From: Sinorhizobium fredii NGR234
Lineage (GTDB): Bacteria; Pseudomonadota; Alphaproteobacteria; Rhizobiales; Rhizobiaceae
Reading direction: 5' to 3'
DNA length: 64,000 bases
Assembly (NCBI RefSeq): GCF_000018545.1
Contig: NC_012587.1
Span: forward strand, 2,418,001 to 2,482,000
The position numbers and the translations under genes were made by a program. The notes under the pieces were generated by a model that did not search any database, was not told the origin of the DNA, and worked only from the letters and a program-made list of their open reading frames with translations. Positions 44,241 through 54,224 of the stretch are shown here, piece after piece. Within the stretch, counting starts at the first letter, position 1; each line of letters starts with the position of its first letter.

Positions 44241-44984
44241 ATGAGCGACAAACCGAACGTCTTGCGTGAGACCGATGACGAGGCGCGCCAGCTGGCCCGG
44301 ATGTTGCTCCGTTCGGCGCGCAGCGGCGCGCTCGCTGTGCTCGAACCTGAAGGGAATGGCTTCCCCTTCGTCAGCCGGGCGCTGATCGGCATCGACATTG
44401 ACGGAGTGCCGGTCATACTCGTCTCGCGGCTTTCGACCCATACCCAGGCGCTGCTTGCCGATCGGCGCGCATCCCTCCTGACGGGCGAACCGGGCAAGGG
44501 CGATCCCCTTGCCCATCCGCGCCTCACCGTGCAGTGCGAGGCCGAGGAGGTTCCGCGCGACAGCGCCGCGCATGGCCGCATCCGCGAACGGTTTCTTCGC
44601 CGCCACCCCAAGGCCGGGCTCTATGTCGATTTTCCGGATTTCGGCTTTTTCCGCCTTGTGCCGCTGCGCGCCAGCCTCAATGGCGGCTTCGGCCGCGCCT
44701 ATGTGCTGACCGACAAGGACCTTGTCATTGCATCGCCCGCCCTGGCCGCGCTCGCCGAAATGGAGGAGAGCGCCATCGAGCACATGAATACCGACCACCG
44801 GGACGCCGTGAAGCACTATGCGACCGCCGTGTGCCGCGCGGGGGACGGCGAATGGAAGATCGTCGGAATCGATGCGGCCGGTCTCGACCTTTTCGACGGA
44901 GAGAGGTTGCGACGTCTCGACTTTGATACTGTCATCGAGGACACGGAGCAGTTGCGACCGATTTTGAAAAAACTTTACGATTAA
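44241..44984 (+). CDS. HugZ-like flavin-fold protein with DUF2470
   Basis: A 247-aa protein with an N-terminal split-barrel of the pyridoxamine-phosphate-oxidase type (RETDDEARQLARMLLRSARS; FVSRALIGIDIDGVPVILVS) and a C-terminal DUF2470 domain (EESAIEHMNTDHRDAVKHYA). This order is that of HugZ/HutZ haem-handling proteins. Haem degradation is only a possibility; the shmR haem receptor is 15 kb away and not in an operon with it. GAGGAAG precedes the ATG. It is followed by nolR after 107 bp. Confidence 0.85.
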   Translation: MSDKPNVLRETDDEARQLARMLLRSARSGALAVLEPEGNGFPFVSRALIGIDIDGVPVILVSRLSTHTQALLADRRASLLTGEPGKGDPLAHPRLTVQCEAEEVPRDSAAHGRIRERFLRRHPKAGLYVDFPDFGFFRLVPLRASLNGGFGRAYVLTDKDLVIASPALAALAEMEESAIEHMNTDHRDAVKHYATAVCRAGDGEWKIVGIDAAGLDLFDGERLRRLDFDTVIEDTEQLRPILKKLYD

Positions 44985-45031
44985 TCGGCACTTAGCTACC
45001 CCCAATTCTTGCAGTGGGTGGTTGCCCTTTT

Positions 45032-45047
45032 ATGCATCACGTCTAAT
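45032..45047. promoter_or_regulatory. NolR-type operator upstream of nolR
   Basis: The minus strand reads ATTAG-ACGTGATGC-AT, an exact match to the published NolR consensus (A/T)TTAG-N9-A(T/A). It lies 45 bp before the nolR start, in its promoter. Negative autoregulation by NolR has been described in Rhizobia; here it is inferred from the site. Confidence 0.75.
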
Positions 45048-45091
45048 TATCGTGCTTCGTGAAACATAACGACGTGTGATGTAATTCGCGC

Positions 45092-45448
45092 ATGGAGCAC
45101 GCAATGCAGCCTCTTTCGCCTGAAAAACATGAGGAAGCCGAAATAGCAGCCGGTTTCCTCTCGGCCATGGCAAATCCAAAACGCCTGCTCATTCTCGACT
45201 CTCTGGTCAAGGAAGAAATGGCGGTAGGCGCATTGGCCAACAAGGTCGGGCTGAGCCAGTCGGCTCTCTCCCAGCACCTCTCGAAGTTGCGTGCCCAGAA
45301 TCTGGTCAGCACCCGGCGTGACGCTCAGACGATCTACTATTCGAGCTCGTCCGACTCCGTCATGAAGATTTTGGGCGCACTTTCGGAGATTTACGGCGCA
45401 GCCACGAGCGTCGTCATAGAAAAAGCCCTTGTGCGCAAGTCGGCCTGA
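45092..45448 (+). CDS. nolR: NolR, winged-helix repressor of nodulation and other genes
   Basis: A 118-aa ArsR-family DNA-binding protein, nearly the same as NolR of S. meliloti and S. fredii in the stretch EIAAGFLSAMANPKRLLILD through LSQSALSQHLSKLRAQNLVS and RRDAQTIYYSSSSD. The recognition helix is SQSALSQHLSKL. There is no metal-binding Cys motif. NolR dimers repress the core nod genes and tune many others. The frame is intact, unlike in strains such as S. meliloti 1021, whose nolR is known to be disrupted. The last 15 residues (ATSVVIEKALVRKSA) vary from the copies I remember. Confidence 0.93.
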   Translation: MEHAMQPLSPEKHEEAEIAAGFLSAMANPKRLLILDSLVKEEMAVGALANKVGLSQSALSQHLSKLRAQNLVSTRRDAQTIYYSSSSDSVMKILGALSEIYGAATSVVIEKALVRKSA

Positions 45449-45483
45449 CTCCCAAGACGCCGACAAGAGCCGCAAGTCAAAAG

Positions 45484-45510
45484 CCCCGTCGAGCAATCGC
45501 GGGGTTTTTT
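45484..45510 (+). terminator. Terminator of nolR
   Basis: CCCCG (45484-45488) pairs with CGGGG (45500-45504), followed by six T residues. It lies 35 bp after the nolR stop. A second hairpin, CAAGCCC...GGGCTTG at 45523-45548, follows directly and may reinforce it. Confidence 0.85.
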
Positions 45511-45650
45511 GCTGAGAAGCGACAAGCCCCACGCCGTCGGCGGGCTTGACGCTCACAGGGGCACTGATAATTTGACCAACGAGTAAAAGAATCCGGATCC
45601 GATCGGCCGCTCGCGTTGCCGGTTACAGGCTCCGCCGAGGAGAACAGGAC

Positions 45651-46979
45651 ATGTCGAACCGACTGAACACCACCCCAAACGATCTCAGCGCCTTCTGGAT
45701 GCCGTTCACCGCCAATCGGCAGTTCAAGAAGGAGCCGCGCCTGTTCGTCGGCGCCAAGGACATGTACTACACCACGCATGACGGCCGCACTGTACTTGAT
45801 GGAACGGCCGGGCTCTGGTGCGTCAATGCCGGTCACTGTCGGCCGAAGATCACCGAGGCGATCCGCGAACAGGCGGGCGAACTCGACTATGCGCCGGCCT
45901 TTCAGCTTGGCCATCCGAAGGCGTTCGAACTTGCCAATCGGCTCGTCGATATCGCGCCCGAAGGGCTGAACCATGTCCTCTACACCAATTCCGGTTCGGA
46001 ATCGGTCGACACGGCGCTCAAGGTGGCGCTTGCCTATCACCGCGCCAAGGGGAATGGCTCGCGCTTCCGCCTCATCGGCCGCGAGCGCGGCTATCACGGC
46101 GTCAATTTCGGCGGCATTTCGGTCGGCGGCATCGTCGCCAACCGCAAGATGTTCGGCACGCTGCTGACCGGCGTCGACCACCTGCCGCACACCCACCTGC
46201 CCGCCAGGAACGCATTTACCCGGGGCGAGCCCGAGCATGGCGCCGACCTCGCAACCGAGCTGGAGCGGATCGTCACGCTCCACGACGCCTCGACGATCGC
46301 CGCCGTCATCGTCGAGCCGGTCGCCGGCTCGACCGGCGTGCTCATCCCGCCGAAGGGCTATCTGCAGAAGCTGCGCGAAATCTGCACCAAGCACGGTATC
46401 CTGTTGATCTTCGACGAGGTGATCACTGGCTTTGGCCGCCTCGGCACACCCTTCGCCGCGCAGTATTTCGACGTCAAGCCGGACATCATCACCACCGCCA
46501 AGGGCATCACCAACGGCGTCATCCCGATGGGTGCGGTGTTCGTCACCTCGGAAATCCACGATGCCTTCATGAGCGGGCCCGAACACCTCATCGAGTTCTT
46601 CCACGGCTATACCTATTCCGGCAACCCGATCGCCTCCGCCGCAGCACTCGGAACGCTCGACACCTACAAAGAGGAAGGGCTGTTGACGCGCGCCGCCGAG
46701 CTCGCCTCCTACTGGGAAGAGGGACTGCATTCGTTGAAGGATTGCCCGCAGGTGATCGACATCCGCAATATCGGCCTGATCGGCGCGGTCGAGCTCGAAC
46801 CGATCGCCGGAGAGCCGACGAAACGCGCCTTCTCCGCCTTCCTGAAAGCCTACGAGAAAGGGCTGCTGATCCGCACGACCGGCGATATCATCGCGCTGTC
46901 GCCGCCGCTGATCATCGAGAAAAGCCAGATCGACGAGCTCTTCGACAAGCTGCGCGACGTTCTGAAGAACAATATCTGA
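45651..46979 (+). CDS. Omega-amino acid:pyruvate aminotransferase (class III)
   Basis: A 442-aa PLP enzyme. The N-terminal [20 protein letters not shown] and the segment [20 protein letters not shown] match beta-alanine:pyruvate aminotransferases. The PLP motif is [20 protein letters not shown], with the Schiff-base Lys in [20 protein letters not shown]. It probably transfers the amino group of beta-alanine or other omega-amino acids to pyruvate, giving malonate semialdehyde and alanine. GAGGAG precedes the ATG. It is a single gene on the plus strand; ade follows after 88 bp with a short RIME fragment between. Confidence 0.92.
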   Translation: MSNRLNTTPNDLSAFWMPFTANRQFKKEPRLFVGAKDMYYTTHDGRTVLDGTAGLWCVNAGHCRPKITEAIREQAGELDYAPAFQLGHPKAFELANRLVDIAPEGLNHVLYTNSGSESVDTALKVALAYHRAKGNGSRFRLIGRERGYHGVNFGGISVGGIVANRKMFGTLLTGVDHLPHTHLPARNAFTRGEPEHGADLATELERIVTLHDASTIAAVIVEPVAGSTGVLIPPKGYLQKLREICTKHGILLIFDEVITGFGRLGTPFAAQYFDVKPDIITTAKGITNGVIPMGAVFVTSEIHDAFMSGPEHLIEFFHGYTYSGNPIASAAALGTLDTYKEEGLLTRAAELASYWEEGLHSLKDCPQVIDIRNIGLIGAVELEPIAGEPTKRAFSAFLKAYEKGLLIRTTGDIIALSPPLIIEKSQIDELFDKLRDVLKNNI

Positions 46980-47000
46980 TAACTCGACCTCAAACTTCCC

Positions 47001-47031
47001 GAACCCTTTCCCCGCCCGCGGGGAGAGGGTT
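47001..47031. repeat. RIME1 half-element
   Basis: A single hairpin of the RIME1 type (AACCCTTTCCCCGC-CCGCGGGGAGAGGGTT) stands alone between the aminotransferase gene and ade. It keeps one arm of the element only. It may act as a terminator for the upstream gene. Confidence 0.7.
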
Positions 47032-47067
47032 ATTCTCATTGGCAAAGCAGAAGGGGCGAGGTGCAGG

Positions 47068-48765
47068 ATGTCCGAGGCGCTGGAACGGTTTATCGATCAG
47101 GGCATCGGCCGCAAGCCGGCCGACATCGTGCTCAAGGGCGGGCGGTTCTTCGATCTCGTCACCGGCGAACTTGTCGCTTCCGACATTGCCATTTCGGGCG
47201 ACCGGATCGTCGGCACCTGCGGCGACTACGAGGGTCGCGAGGAGATCGACGTTTCCGGCCGCATCGTCGTTCCCGGTTTCATCGACACGCATCTGCACAT
47301 CGAGTCCTCGCTCGTCACGCCGCACGAGTTCGACCGCTGCGTCCTGCCGCTCGGCATCACCACGGCAATCTGCGACCCGCATGAGATCGCCAATGTGCTC
47401 GGCACCGAAGGCATCCAGTTCTTCCTGGATTCGGCGATGGAAACGATCATGGACATTCGCGTCCAGCTTTCCTCCTGCGTGCCGGCAACGCATCTGGAGA
47501 CCGCCGGTGCCGACCTGCCGATCGAAAGGCTGACGCCCTTTCGCCATCATCCAAAGGTGATCGGTCTTGCCGAGTTCATGAATTTCCCTGGCGTCATCCA
47601 CAAGGATCCAATCTGCCTCGCCAAGCTCGACGCCTTTCAGGGCGGCCACATCGACGGCCATGCGCCGCTTCTGCGCGGCAAGGAACTGAACGGTTACTTG
47701 GCAACCGGCATCCGTACCGACCACGAATGCACCAGTGCCGAGGAAGCGCTTGAGAAGATCCGCAAGGGCATGCACATTCTGGTGCGCGAAGGCTCCGTGT
47801 CGAAGGACTTGCAAGCCCTGATGCCGATCATCACCGAGCGGCTGTCGCCCCATCTGGCGCTCTGCACGGACGATCGCAACCCCCTCGACATCGCCGAACA
47901 GGGCCATCTCGACCACATGATCCGCACGGCGATCGCCGCGGGCGTCGAACCGCTGGCGATCTATCGCGCCGCCTCGATCTCGGCGGCGCGTGCCTTCGGC
48001 CTCAGCGACCGCGGCCTGGTGGCACCGGGTTGGCGGGCCGATCTCGTCGTCCTCGACAGTCTGGAGAACTGCAAGGCGGAGATGGTCTTTTCCGGCGGTA
48101 GGCGCGTCACCGACGCGCTGTTTGCGCGGCGCAAGCCGGTCGAGCCGGTGGGACTCGACAGCGTCAAGGCGCGCGAGGTCAAGGCCGCCGATTTCGGCGT
48201 GCCCTACAGCGAGGTTGAGACCTCGGTGATCGGCGTGCTGCCCGGCAAGATCATCACCGAGCATCGTCGCTATCGGCTGCCGGCCGTGGGAAACCAGACC
48301 GGCCCCGATCTGGGCCGCGATATCATCAAGGTCGCCGTCATCGAACGCCACGGCGTCAACGGCAACCATGCCAACGGCTTCGTCCAGGGCTTCGGCCTGA
48401 AGAAGGGCGCAATCGCCTCCACTGTCGGCCATGACAGTCACAATATCTGCGTCGTCGGTGTGAGCGAGGAGGATATGGCGCTTGCCGCCAATCGGCTCGG
48501 CGCGATCAAGGGCGGCTTCGTCGTCGTCGAGGATGGGCGGGTGACCGGCGAGATCGCCTTGCCGATCGCCGGCCTGATGAGCCTCGAGCCTTACGAGCGG
48601 GTGCGCGACATCCTCCACCACCTGCGCCAGGCCGCCTTTGCGCTGGGCGCGACGCTGGAAGAACCCTTCCTGCAGCTCGCCTTCCTGCCGCTGCCGGTGA
48701 TCCCGCACCTGAAGATTTCCGACCGCGGTCTGGTGGATGTCGACAAGTTCGCGTTGATCGGGTGA
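47068..48765 (+). CDS. ade: Adenine deaminase (amidohydrolase type)
   Basis: A 565-aa metallo-enzyme that deaminates adenine to hypoxanthine. The first metal-binding site is [20 protein letters not shown] near residues 70-89, the second is around [20 protein letters not shown] and [20 protein letters not shown], and [20 protein letters not shown] holds the later catalytic Asp. The C-terminal half has [12 protein letters not shown] and [20 protein letters not shown], diagnostic of the AdeC family. With apt it gives two fates for adenine. It ends before a repeat-filled gap. Confidence 0.96.
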   Translation: MSEALERFIDQGIGRKPADIVLKGGRFFDLVTGELVASDIAISGDRIVGTCGDYEGREEIDVSGRIVVPGFIDTHLHIESSLVTPHEFDRCVLPLGITTAICDPHEIANVLGTEGIQFFLDSAMETIMDIRVQLSSCVPATHLETAGADLPIERLTPFRHHPKVIGLAEFMNFPGVIHKDPICLAKLDAFQGGHIDGHAPLLRGKELNGYLATGIRTDHECTSAEEALEKIRKGMHILVREGSVSKDLQALMPIITERLSPHLALCTDDRNPLDIAEQGHLDHMIRTAIAAGVEPLAIYRAASISAARAFGLSDRGLVAPGWRADLVVLDSLENCKAEMVFSGGRRVTDALFARRKPVEPVGLDSVKAREVKAADFGVPYSEVETSVIGVLPGKIITEHRRYRLPAVGNQTGPDLGRDIIKVAVIERHGVNGNHANGFVQGFGLKKGAIASTVGHDSHNICVVGVSEEDMALAANRLGAIKGGFVVVEDGRVTGEIALPIAGLMSLEPYERVRDILHHLRQAAFALGATLEEPFLQLAFLPLPVIPHLKISDRGLVDVDKFALIG

Positions 48766-48841
48766 GGTAGCGCGGACCTATCGCTCTGACGGACTTGCGG
48801 AATCTTGTGCGCAGCGCTTCTTGCAGAGCGGCGCTTGCGCT

Positions 48842-48982
48842 TGGATCCTCGGGTCAAGCCCGAGGATGACGAATGGAGTGGCGTCACATTTGTCCAATGG
48901 CCGTCGGTATAAGTTTCGACTGAGGTGTACGAAGATGCGTTTCCCTTCTCTCCGTCATCCTCGGGCTTGACCCGAGGATCCA
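48842..48982. repeat. Palindromic element with 30-bp inverted arms (copy 2)
   Basis: Arms 48842-48871 and 48953-48982 are perfect reverse complements 81 bp apart. The arm sequence is the same as at 13027-13172, but the arms are swapped: here TGGATCC is outermost and GATGACG innermost. The element fills most of the gap between ade and the convergent glucosidase gene, which holds no gene. Confidence 0.87.
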
Positions 48983-49062
48983 CTCACAAGCTACAAGGTC
49001 AGGTAAGGAGTGCCAGCAACCGCCTCACTCGCAGTCGACGACGGAGGGAAAGGTCCCTTTCC

Positions 49063-50709
49063 TCACCCCAACCTTCCGCAGAAGACGTCGTAGCCAGCGA
49101 GCGCGAGCGCATTGTCCGCGAAGGCCGGCGCAAAGCCCGGCATCGGCAGCACTTCGGCGACAACCATGTCGCCGGCAAGCTGAACCGCCTGCGGCTCGCC
49201 TGTCAGGTTGAAGACGAAAAGCAGCGTCTCGCTGCCCTTCTTTCGGGTGAAGGCCAGCACGTCCTGATTGGTCGCAAGGAACGCCATGTCACCATCGAGG
49301 AGGGCCGCATGACCGCGACGGAAAGCGAGTGTCCCGCGATAGTGTTCGAGCACCGACCCCGCCACGCCCTCCTGCACATCGACCGCCAGGATCCGATGGT
49401 CGTCGCGCACCGGCAGCCAGGGAGGACCGGAGGAAAAGCCGGCATTTGCCTCGTCCCGTTCCCAGACCATCGGCGTCCGGCATCCGTCACGGCCCTTGAA
49501 GGCCGGCCAGAAACGGATGCCATAGGGATCGCGCAACTCCTCATAGGTGAGTTCCGCCTCCGGCAGGCCCAATTCCTCGCCCTGGTAGAGGCAGATCGAG
49601 CCGCGCAGGCTGGCAAGCAGCGAGACTGCGAGTTTCGCCACCCGTTCCCGGTCGGCCTCGTTGAGCGCAAAACGGCTGACATGGCGCATGACATCGTGGT
49701 TGGAGAAGGCCCAGCAGACCCAGCCATCCGTGACGATCGCCTGGAAGTTCTCGACGCAGCGGCGGATATGGCGTGCCGAGAATTCCGGGCCGAGCAGGTC
49801 GAAGGTGTAGCACATATGCAGCTTGTCGCCGCCGCTCGTATAGGCGGCCACGGTCTTCAGCGAACGGGCGCCGTCGCCGACCTCGCCGACCGTTGCGCGG
49901 CCGCCATATTCGTCGAGCAGGCCCCGCAGGCGCTGCAAGAACGCGACGTTCTCCGGCTGGGTCTTGTCGTAGTGGTGATCCTGCATCCCATAGGGATTGG
50001 CCTCCGGTGCATCATGGCTGGTCGCATCCGGATCCGGGATCAGCGGCGGATTGTCCCGCAAGTGCCGATCGTTGAAATAATAGTTCACCGTATCGAGCCG
50101 GAAGCCGTCGACACCGCGGTCCAGCCAGAAGCGCACCGTCGCAAGCAGTGCCTCCTGCACCTCGGGTTCATGAAAATTGAGGTCGGGCTGCGAGCTCAGG
50201 AAATTGTGCATGTAGTATTGCTTGCGCACGCCGTCCCATTCCCAGGCGGGGCCGCCGAAGATCGACAGCCAGTTGTTCGGCGCGGTGCCGTCCGGCTTCG
50301 GATCGGCCCAAACAAACCAGTCCGCCTTGGCATTGGTCCGGCTCGAGCGACTCTCGACGAACCAGGGGTGTCGGTCGGAGGTGTGCGAAATCACCTGGTC
50401 GATGATCACCTTCAGCCCCAGCCGATGCGCTTCCGCCATCATCGCGTCGAAATCGGCAAGCGTGCCGAACATCGGGTCGACATCGCAATAATCCGAGACA
50501 TCGTAACCCATGTCGGCCTGCGGCGACTTGAAGAAGGGCGACAGCCAGATGGCGTCGACGCCGAGCGAGGCGATATGCGACAGACGCCGGGTGACGCCGC
50601 GGAGGTCGCCTATGCCGTCGCCATCGGTATCCTGGAAGGAGCGCGGATAGACCTGGTAGACCACCGCGCCGCGCCACCAATCGTCGCCAGACCCAGATTC
50701 AATCGCCAT
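49063..50709 (-). CDS. Alpha-glucosidase / oligo-1,6-glucosidase (GH13)
   Basis: A 548-aa cytosolic glycosidase with the alpha-amylase fold. GH13 region I is VIIDQVISHTSD, region II is VDGFRLDTVNYYF (nucleophile Asp), region III is TVGEVGD (acid/base Glu), region IV is WAFSNHDVMR (stabilising Asp). QVYPRSFQDTDGDGIGDLRG marks the oligo-1,6-glucosidase/sucrose hydrolase subfamily 23-type group. ATG 50709 is preferred over TTG 50730. It diverges from the sugar kinase gene at 50851. The natural substrate (maltose, sucrose, trehalulose or similar) is not resolved; there is no sugar transporter in the window. Confidence 0.93.
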   Translation of the reverse strand: MAIESGSGDDWWRGAVVYQVYPRSFQDTDGDGIGDLRGVTRRLSHIASLGVDAIWLSPFFKSPQADMGYDVSDYCDVDPMFGTLADFDAMMAEAHRLGLKVIIDQVISHTSDRHPWFVESRSSRTNAKADWFVWADPKPDGTAPNNWLSIFGGPAWEWDGVRKQYYMHNFLSSQPDLNFHEPEVQEALLATVRFWLDRGVDGFRLDTVNYYFNDRHLRDNPPLIPDPDATSHDAPEANPYGMQDHHYDKTQPENVAFLQRLRGLLDEYGGRATVGEVGDGARSLKTVAAYTSGGDKLHMCYTFDLLGPEFSARHIRRCVENFQAIVTDGWVCWAFSNHDVMRHVSRFALNEADRERVAKLAVSLLASLRGSICLYQGEELGLPEAELTYEELRDPYGIRFWPAFKGRDGCRTPMVWERDEANAGFSSGPPWLPVRDDHRILAVDVQEGVAGSVLEHYRGTLAFRRGHAALLDGDMAFLATNQDVLAFTRKKGSETLLFVFNLTGEPQAVQLAGDMVVAEVLPMPGFAPAFADNALALAGYDVFCGRLG

Positions 50710-50850
50710 CCGCAAACCCCGCCGTTCCAACTGCTCGATGAGAGATGTATCGCCGCGAATTCACCGAGTAAACGGCGCGCGCAACATTCGCTTGCTGCGA
50801 AGCCGACAGATCGCTAACCCATGAACGACGCAAATGGAGGAGAAGCACGA

Positions 50851-51777
50851 ATGGCCGGCAGCATGCTTTCAATCGGCGAATGCATGGTCGAACTGATGCA
50901 GGCGGAAGGAGGCATGCTGCGCAAGGGCTATGCGGGCGACACCTTCAACACCGCCTATTACGCCCGTCTGTTCGCACCGGCCGGATGGACCGTGGAGTAT
51001 CTGACCGCCGTCGGAACCGACGTCGTGTCCGACGAGCTGTTGTCATTCATCGACAGCACCGGGGTCGGCACGGCGCATATCGCCAGGATCGAGGGCCGCA
51101 TGCCGGGGCTCTACATGATCCACCTGAAGGACGGCGAGCGCAGCTTCTCCTATTGGCGCTCGACCTCGGCCGCCAAGCTGCTCGCCGACGATCCCGAGCG
51201 CTTGCGGGCGGCGATCGAAAAGGTCGACGTCGTCTTCTTCTCCGGAATCACGCTCGCAATCCTTGCGCCCGATGCAGTCGAAACATTGCTGGCGGAACTG
51301 CGGCGGGCAAAGGCGAGCGGCACGCGCGTCGTCTTCGATCCGAATATCCGCCCTCGCCTTTGGGACGACGCGGCTCGGATGCGGGCGACGCTCGAAGCCG
51401 GCGCGCGCTCAGCAACGATGGTGTTGCCGAGCTATGACGACGAGGCAACCCATTTCGGCGATGCGTCCATCGGCGCGACGATCGAACGCTACCGCGGCCT
51501 CGGCGTCGCAGACATTGCCGTCAAGGACGGCGCCAACGGCGTCACGCTGCAGTTCGGCGAAGCCGAGCGCCAGCATATTCCGGCCGCGTCTGTTTCTCAT
51601 GTCGTCGACACCACCAGCGCCGGCGACTGCTTCAACGGTTCCTTCCTGGCGCGCCTCGCCGCCGGCGACAGCCCGGCCGACGCCGCCGCCTTCGCCGCCC
51701 GCGTCGCAGCAGCGGTGATCGGCCATCATGGGGCGCTGGTGGAACGCGAGAAGTTGCCGGATCAGTGCGAGAAATAG
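50851..51777 (+). CDS. kdgK: PfkB sugar kinase, 2-keto-3-deoxygluconate kinase type
   Basis: A 308-aa ribokinase-fold enzyme. The N-terminal MLSIGECMVELMQAEGGML and KGYAGDTFNTAYYARLFAP are typical of KDG kinases; the C-terminal catalytic motif is DTTSAGDCFNGSFLARLAAG with Asp as base. It should make KDPG from 2-keto-3-deoxygluconate for the Entner-Doudoroff route. ATG 50851 follows GGAGGAG; an ATG at 50821 adds ten residues with no ribosome site. The stop codon TAG shares its last base with the first base of a RIME1 repeat. Confidence 0.9.
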   Translation: MAGSMLSIGECMVELMQAEGGMLRKGYAGDTFNTAYYARLFAPAGWTVEYLTAVGTDVVSDELLSFIDSTGVGTAHIARIEGRMPGLYMIHLKDGERSFSYWRSTSAAKLLADDPERLRAAIEKVDVVFFSGITLAILAPDAVETLLAELRRAKASGTRVVFDPNIRPRLWDDAARMRATLEAGARSATMVLPSYDDEATHFGDASIGATIERYRGLGVADIAVKDGANGVTLQFGEAERQHIPAASVSHVVDTTSAGDCFNGSFLARLAAGDSPADAAAFAARVAAAVIGHHGALVEREKLPDQCEK

Positions 51778-51906
51778 CCCCTCTCCTCGGGTTTAACCCG
51801 AGGACTAACCCTCTCCCCGCAAGCGGGGAGAGGGGATTTCGGCGGTGCGGCATCGTCCTTCGCCCCGCACGCGGGGAGAAGGTGGCCGGCAGGCCGGATG
51901 AGGGGC
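51777..51906. repeat. RIME1-like element with nested palindrome, inverted copy
   Basis: This is the copy at 29893-30020 in the opposite direction, with the same internal CCTCGGG-TTTAA-CCCGAGG palindrome near one end and two RIME1 hairpins. It is 130 bp and fills the gap between the convergent kdgK and der genes, so its hairpins probably serve as the shared transcript end. Confidence 0.88.
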
Positions 51907-51927
51907 ATTCTCGACCTTCGAAATCGA

Positions 51928-53358
51928 CTACCGCCTCTTGCGCGCCTTCGACTCGAAAGGATTGTCCGCAGCGCGGAAATGGACGCGGATCGGCACCCCT
52001 GGCATGTCGAAATCGTTGCGCAGGCCGTTGATCAGGTAGCGGACATAGGATTCCGGCACCGCCTCGGGGCGCGTGCAGGAGATCATGAAGCCCGGCGGAC
52101 GAGCCTTCACCTGTGTCATGTATTTGAGCTTCAGGCGGCGGCCGGAGACGGCCGGCGGCGGGTGCTGCACCTGCTGGGATTCCAGCCAGCGATTGAGCCG
52201 CGCCGTCGAGATGCGCCGGTTCCAGACCTTGTCGGTTTCGATGATCGCCTGCATCAGCCGGTCGAGCCCGTAGCCCGTATGGCCGGAAATCGGCACGGCG
52301 CGGATGCCGCGGGCCTGCGGCAGCAGCCGTTCGGTCTTTTCGCGGAGATCCGCGAGCACCGCCTGCCAGTCCTCGACCAGATCCCATTTGTTGAAGGCGA
52401 GCACCGCCGCGCGCCCTTCGCGCAAGACCAGATCGACGATCTGCAGATCCTGCTTCTCGAAGGGGATCGTCGCGTCGAAGATGATGACCACCGTTTCGGC
52501 AAAGCGAATCGCCCGCAGTGCGTCGGCAACCGAAAGCTTTTCCAGTTTCTCCTGCACCTTGGCCTTGCGGCGCATGCCGGCCGTATCGAACATCTTGATC
52601 GTGCGGCCGCGCCATTCCCATTCGACCGAGATGGAATCGCGGGTGATGCCGGCTTCGGGGCCGGTCAGCAGCCGGTCTTCGCCGAGAAAGCGGTTGATCA
52701 GCGTCGACTTGCCGGCATTCGGCCGGCCGACGATCGCGACGCGCAGCGGCTTGGTCTTGTCATAGGCTGGTTCGGATTCTTCGTCCTCCCCCCCGCCTGC
52801 ACCGGCCGGGCGGATATCGACATCGGTCTCGGCGACGTCTTCCCTGGGCGGGAAGGCTCTCTCTTCGCCGAGTGCCGCGACGATCGCATCGCGGAGATCG
52901 AGCATGCCCTGGCCATGTTCGGCCGAGATCGGGCACGGCTCGCCGAGGCCGAGCGTGAAGGCATCATAGAAGCCACCGTCCGAGCCGCGCGCCTCGGACT
53001 TGTTGGCGACGACGATGACCGGCTTGCCGCGCCGACGCAGCATCTCGGCCAGCGTTTCGTCGGCCGGCGTCAGGCCCGCCTTGGCGTCGATGACGAACAG
53101 CGACAGGTCCGCCTCGTCGATCGCCTGTTCGGTCTGCGCCCACATCCGCCCCTGCAGGCTGTCAGGCGCCGATTGCTCGAGACCGGCGGTGTCGATGATC
53201 CGGAACTTCAGGTCGACGAGCTTCGCGTCGCCGGGGCGGCGGTCGCGCGTCACCCCCGGCGTGTCATCGACTAGCGCCAGCTTCTTGCCAACCAGGCGGT
53301 TGAACAAGGTCGACTTGCCGACATTGGGACGCCCGACGATGGCGACGGTGAAACTCAT
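51928..53358 (-). CDS. der: Ribosome-assembly GTPase Der (EngA)
   Basis: A 476-aa protein with two GTPase domains in tandem and a KH-like C-terminus. The first G1 is VGRPNVGKS (residues 8-16), with DTPGVTRD and later NKSE; the second is [10 protein letters not shown] near residue 210 with [11 protein letters not shown] and NKWDLV. The end ([17 protein letters not shown]) is basic, as needed for 50S subunit maturation. The start at 53358 ([10 protein letters not shown]) gives the usual length. An acidic linker with [20 protein letters not shown] lies between domains. It starts 10 bp after the YfgM-like gene. Confidence 0.97.
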
Positions 53359-53368
53359 ATCAAACGCC

Positions 53369-54037
53369 TCAAGCCTTGCCGCTCGCCGCAATCACGTCGA
53401 GCAGCATCTGTGCCCGGTTGGCGACGCCGCGCGGGCTTTCGGTATCGTCGGCGATCTGCTGGAACCAGCCCTTCGCCTTGGCGTAGTCGCCCGCCTTGAA
53501 GGCGGCGAGACCGAGCGCCTCGCGCGCCGAATGGCGCATGGCATTCTGCGGCACCGCCAGTTGTTCGACCTCGGCCGAAACCTGATCGTAGGTGCCGGTA
53601 TCGATGAGCAGGTAAGCGGCGCGCAGCCTCGCCGCATCGCGAAGTGCCGCGGGAATGCGATTGTCCTTGCCGATCTCGGAGAACGCCGCGAAAGCCGCTT
53701 CGGTTTCGCCCTTCTGGGCCTTAAGCGTCGCCGCCCGCAGCCGCGCCAGGACCGGATAGGAGCCGTAACCCTCCTGCTCCAGCTTCGTCAGTGCGCCGAG
53801 AGCCTCCTCCGATCTGTTCTCCTTGGCGAGATCGAGCGCTACGAGAAAGGCATCGCCCGACTGCGACGAGGAACTCTCCTGCCAGTAGTCATAGCCGACC
53901 TTGCCGACCGTACCGAGGACGATGAGTGCCGCAACCCCGATGATGACACCGCCGAACCGCGTCCAGATCGCCTTCATCTGGTCCGAGCGGAGTTCTTCAT
54001 TGACCTCGCGGATAAAACTGTCGTCCTGGTTTGCCAT
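53369..54037 (-). CDS. Membrane-anchored YfgM-like tetratricopeptide protein
   Basis: A 222-aa protein. Residues 1-25 are cytosolic ([20 protein letters not shown]), one transmembrane helix follows ([20 protein letters not shown]), and the periplasmic part has TPR-like repeats ([40 protein letters not shown]). This is the layout of YfgM, a periplasmic chaperone linked to the Sec translocon, and it neighbours der in many bacteria. It is first in the operon with der, 10 bp upstream. Confidence 0.87.
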
Positions 54038-54224
54038 CTTTCGCCCCGGCCTTGCCTGCACGCTGGCACGTAGCCCCCGACAATCGTCACCGATGTCCGG
54101 AAAGGATACGCGCAATCTCAAATGTTCGAGCACCCGTTGCGCGTCCGGACGGACACGCGTCGCTCTTTGTGGATTTTGCGCCTTCTACCCGATTTTGCGC
54201 CGCTTGTAAGGGGGCCGGCGACAT

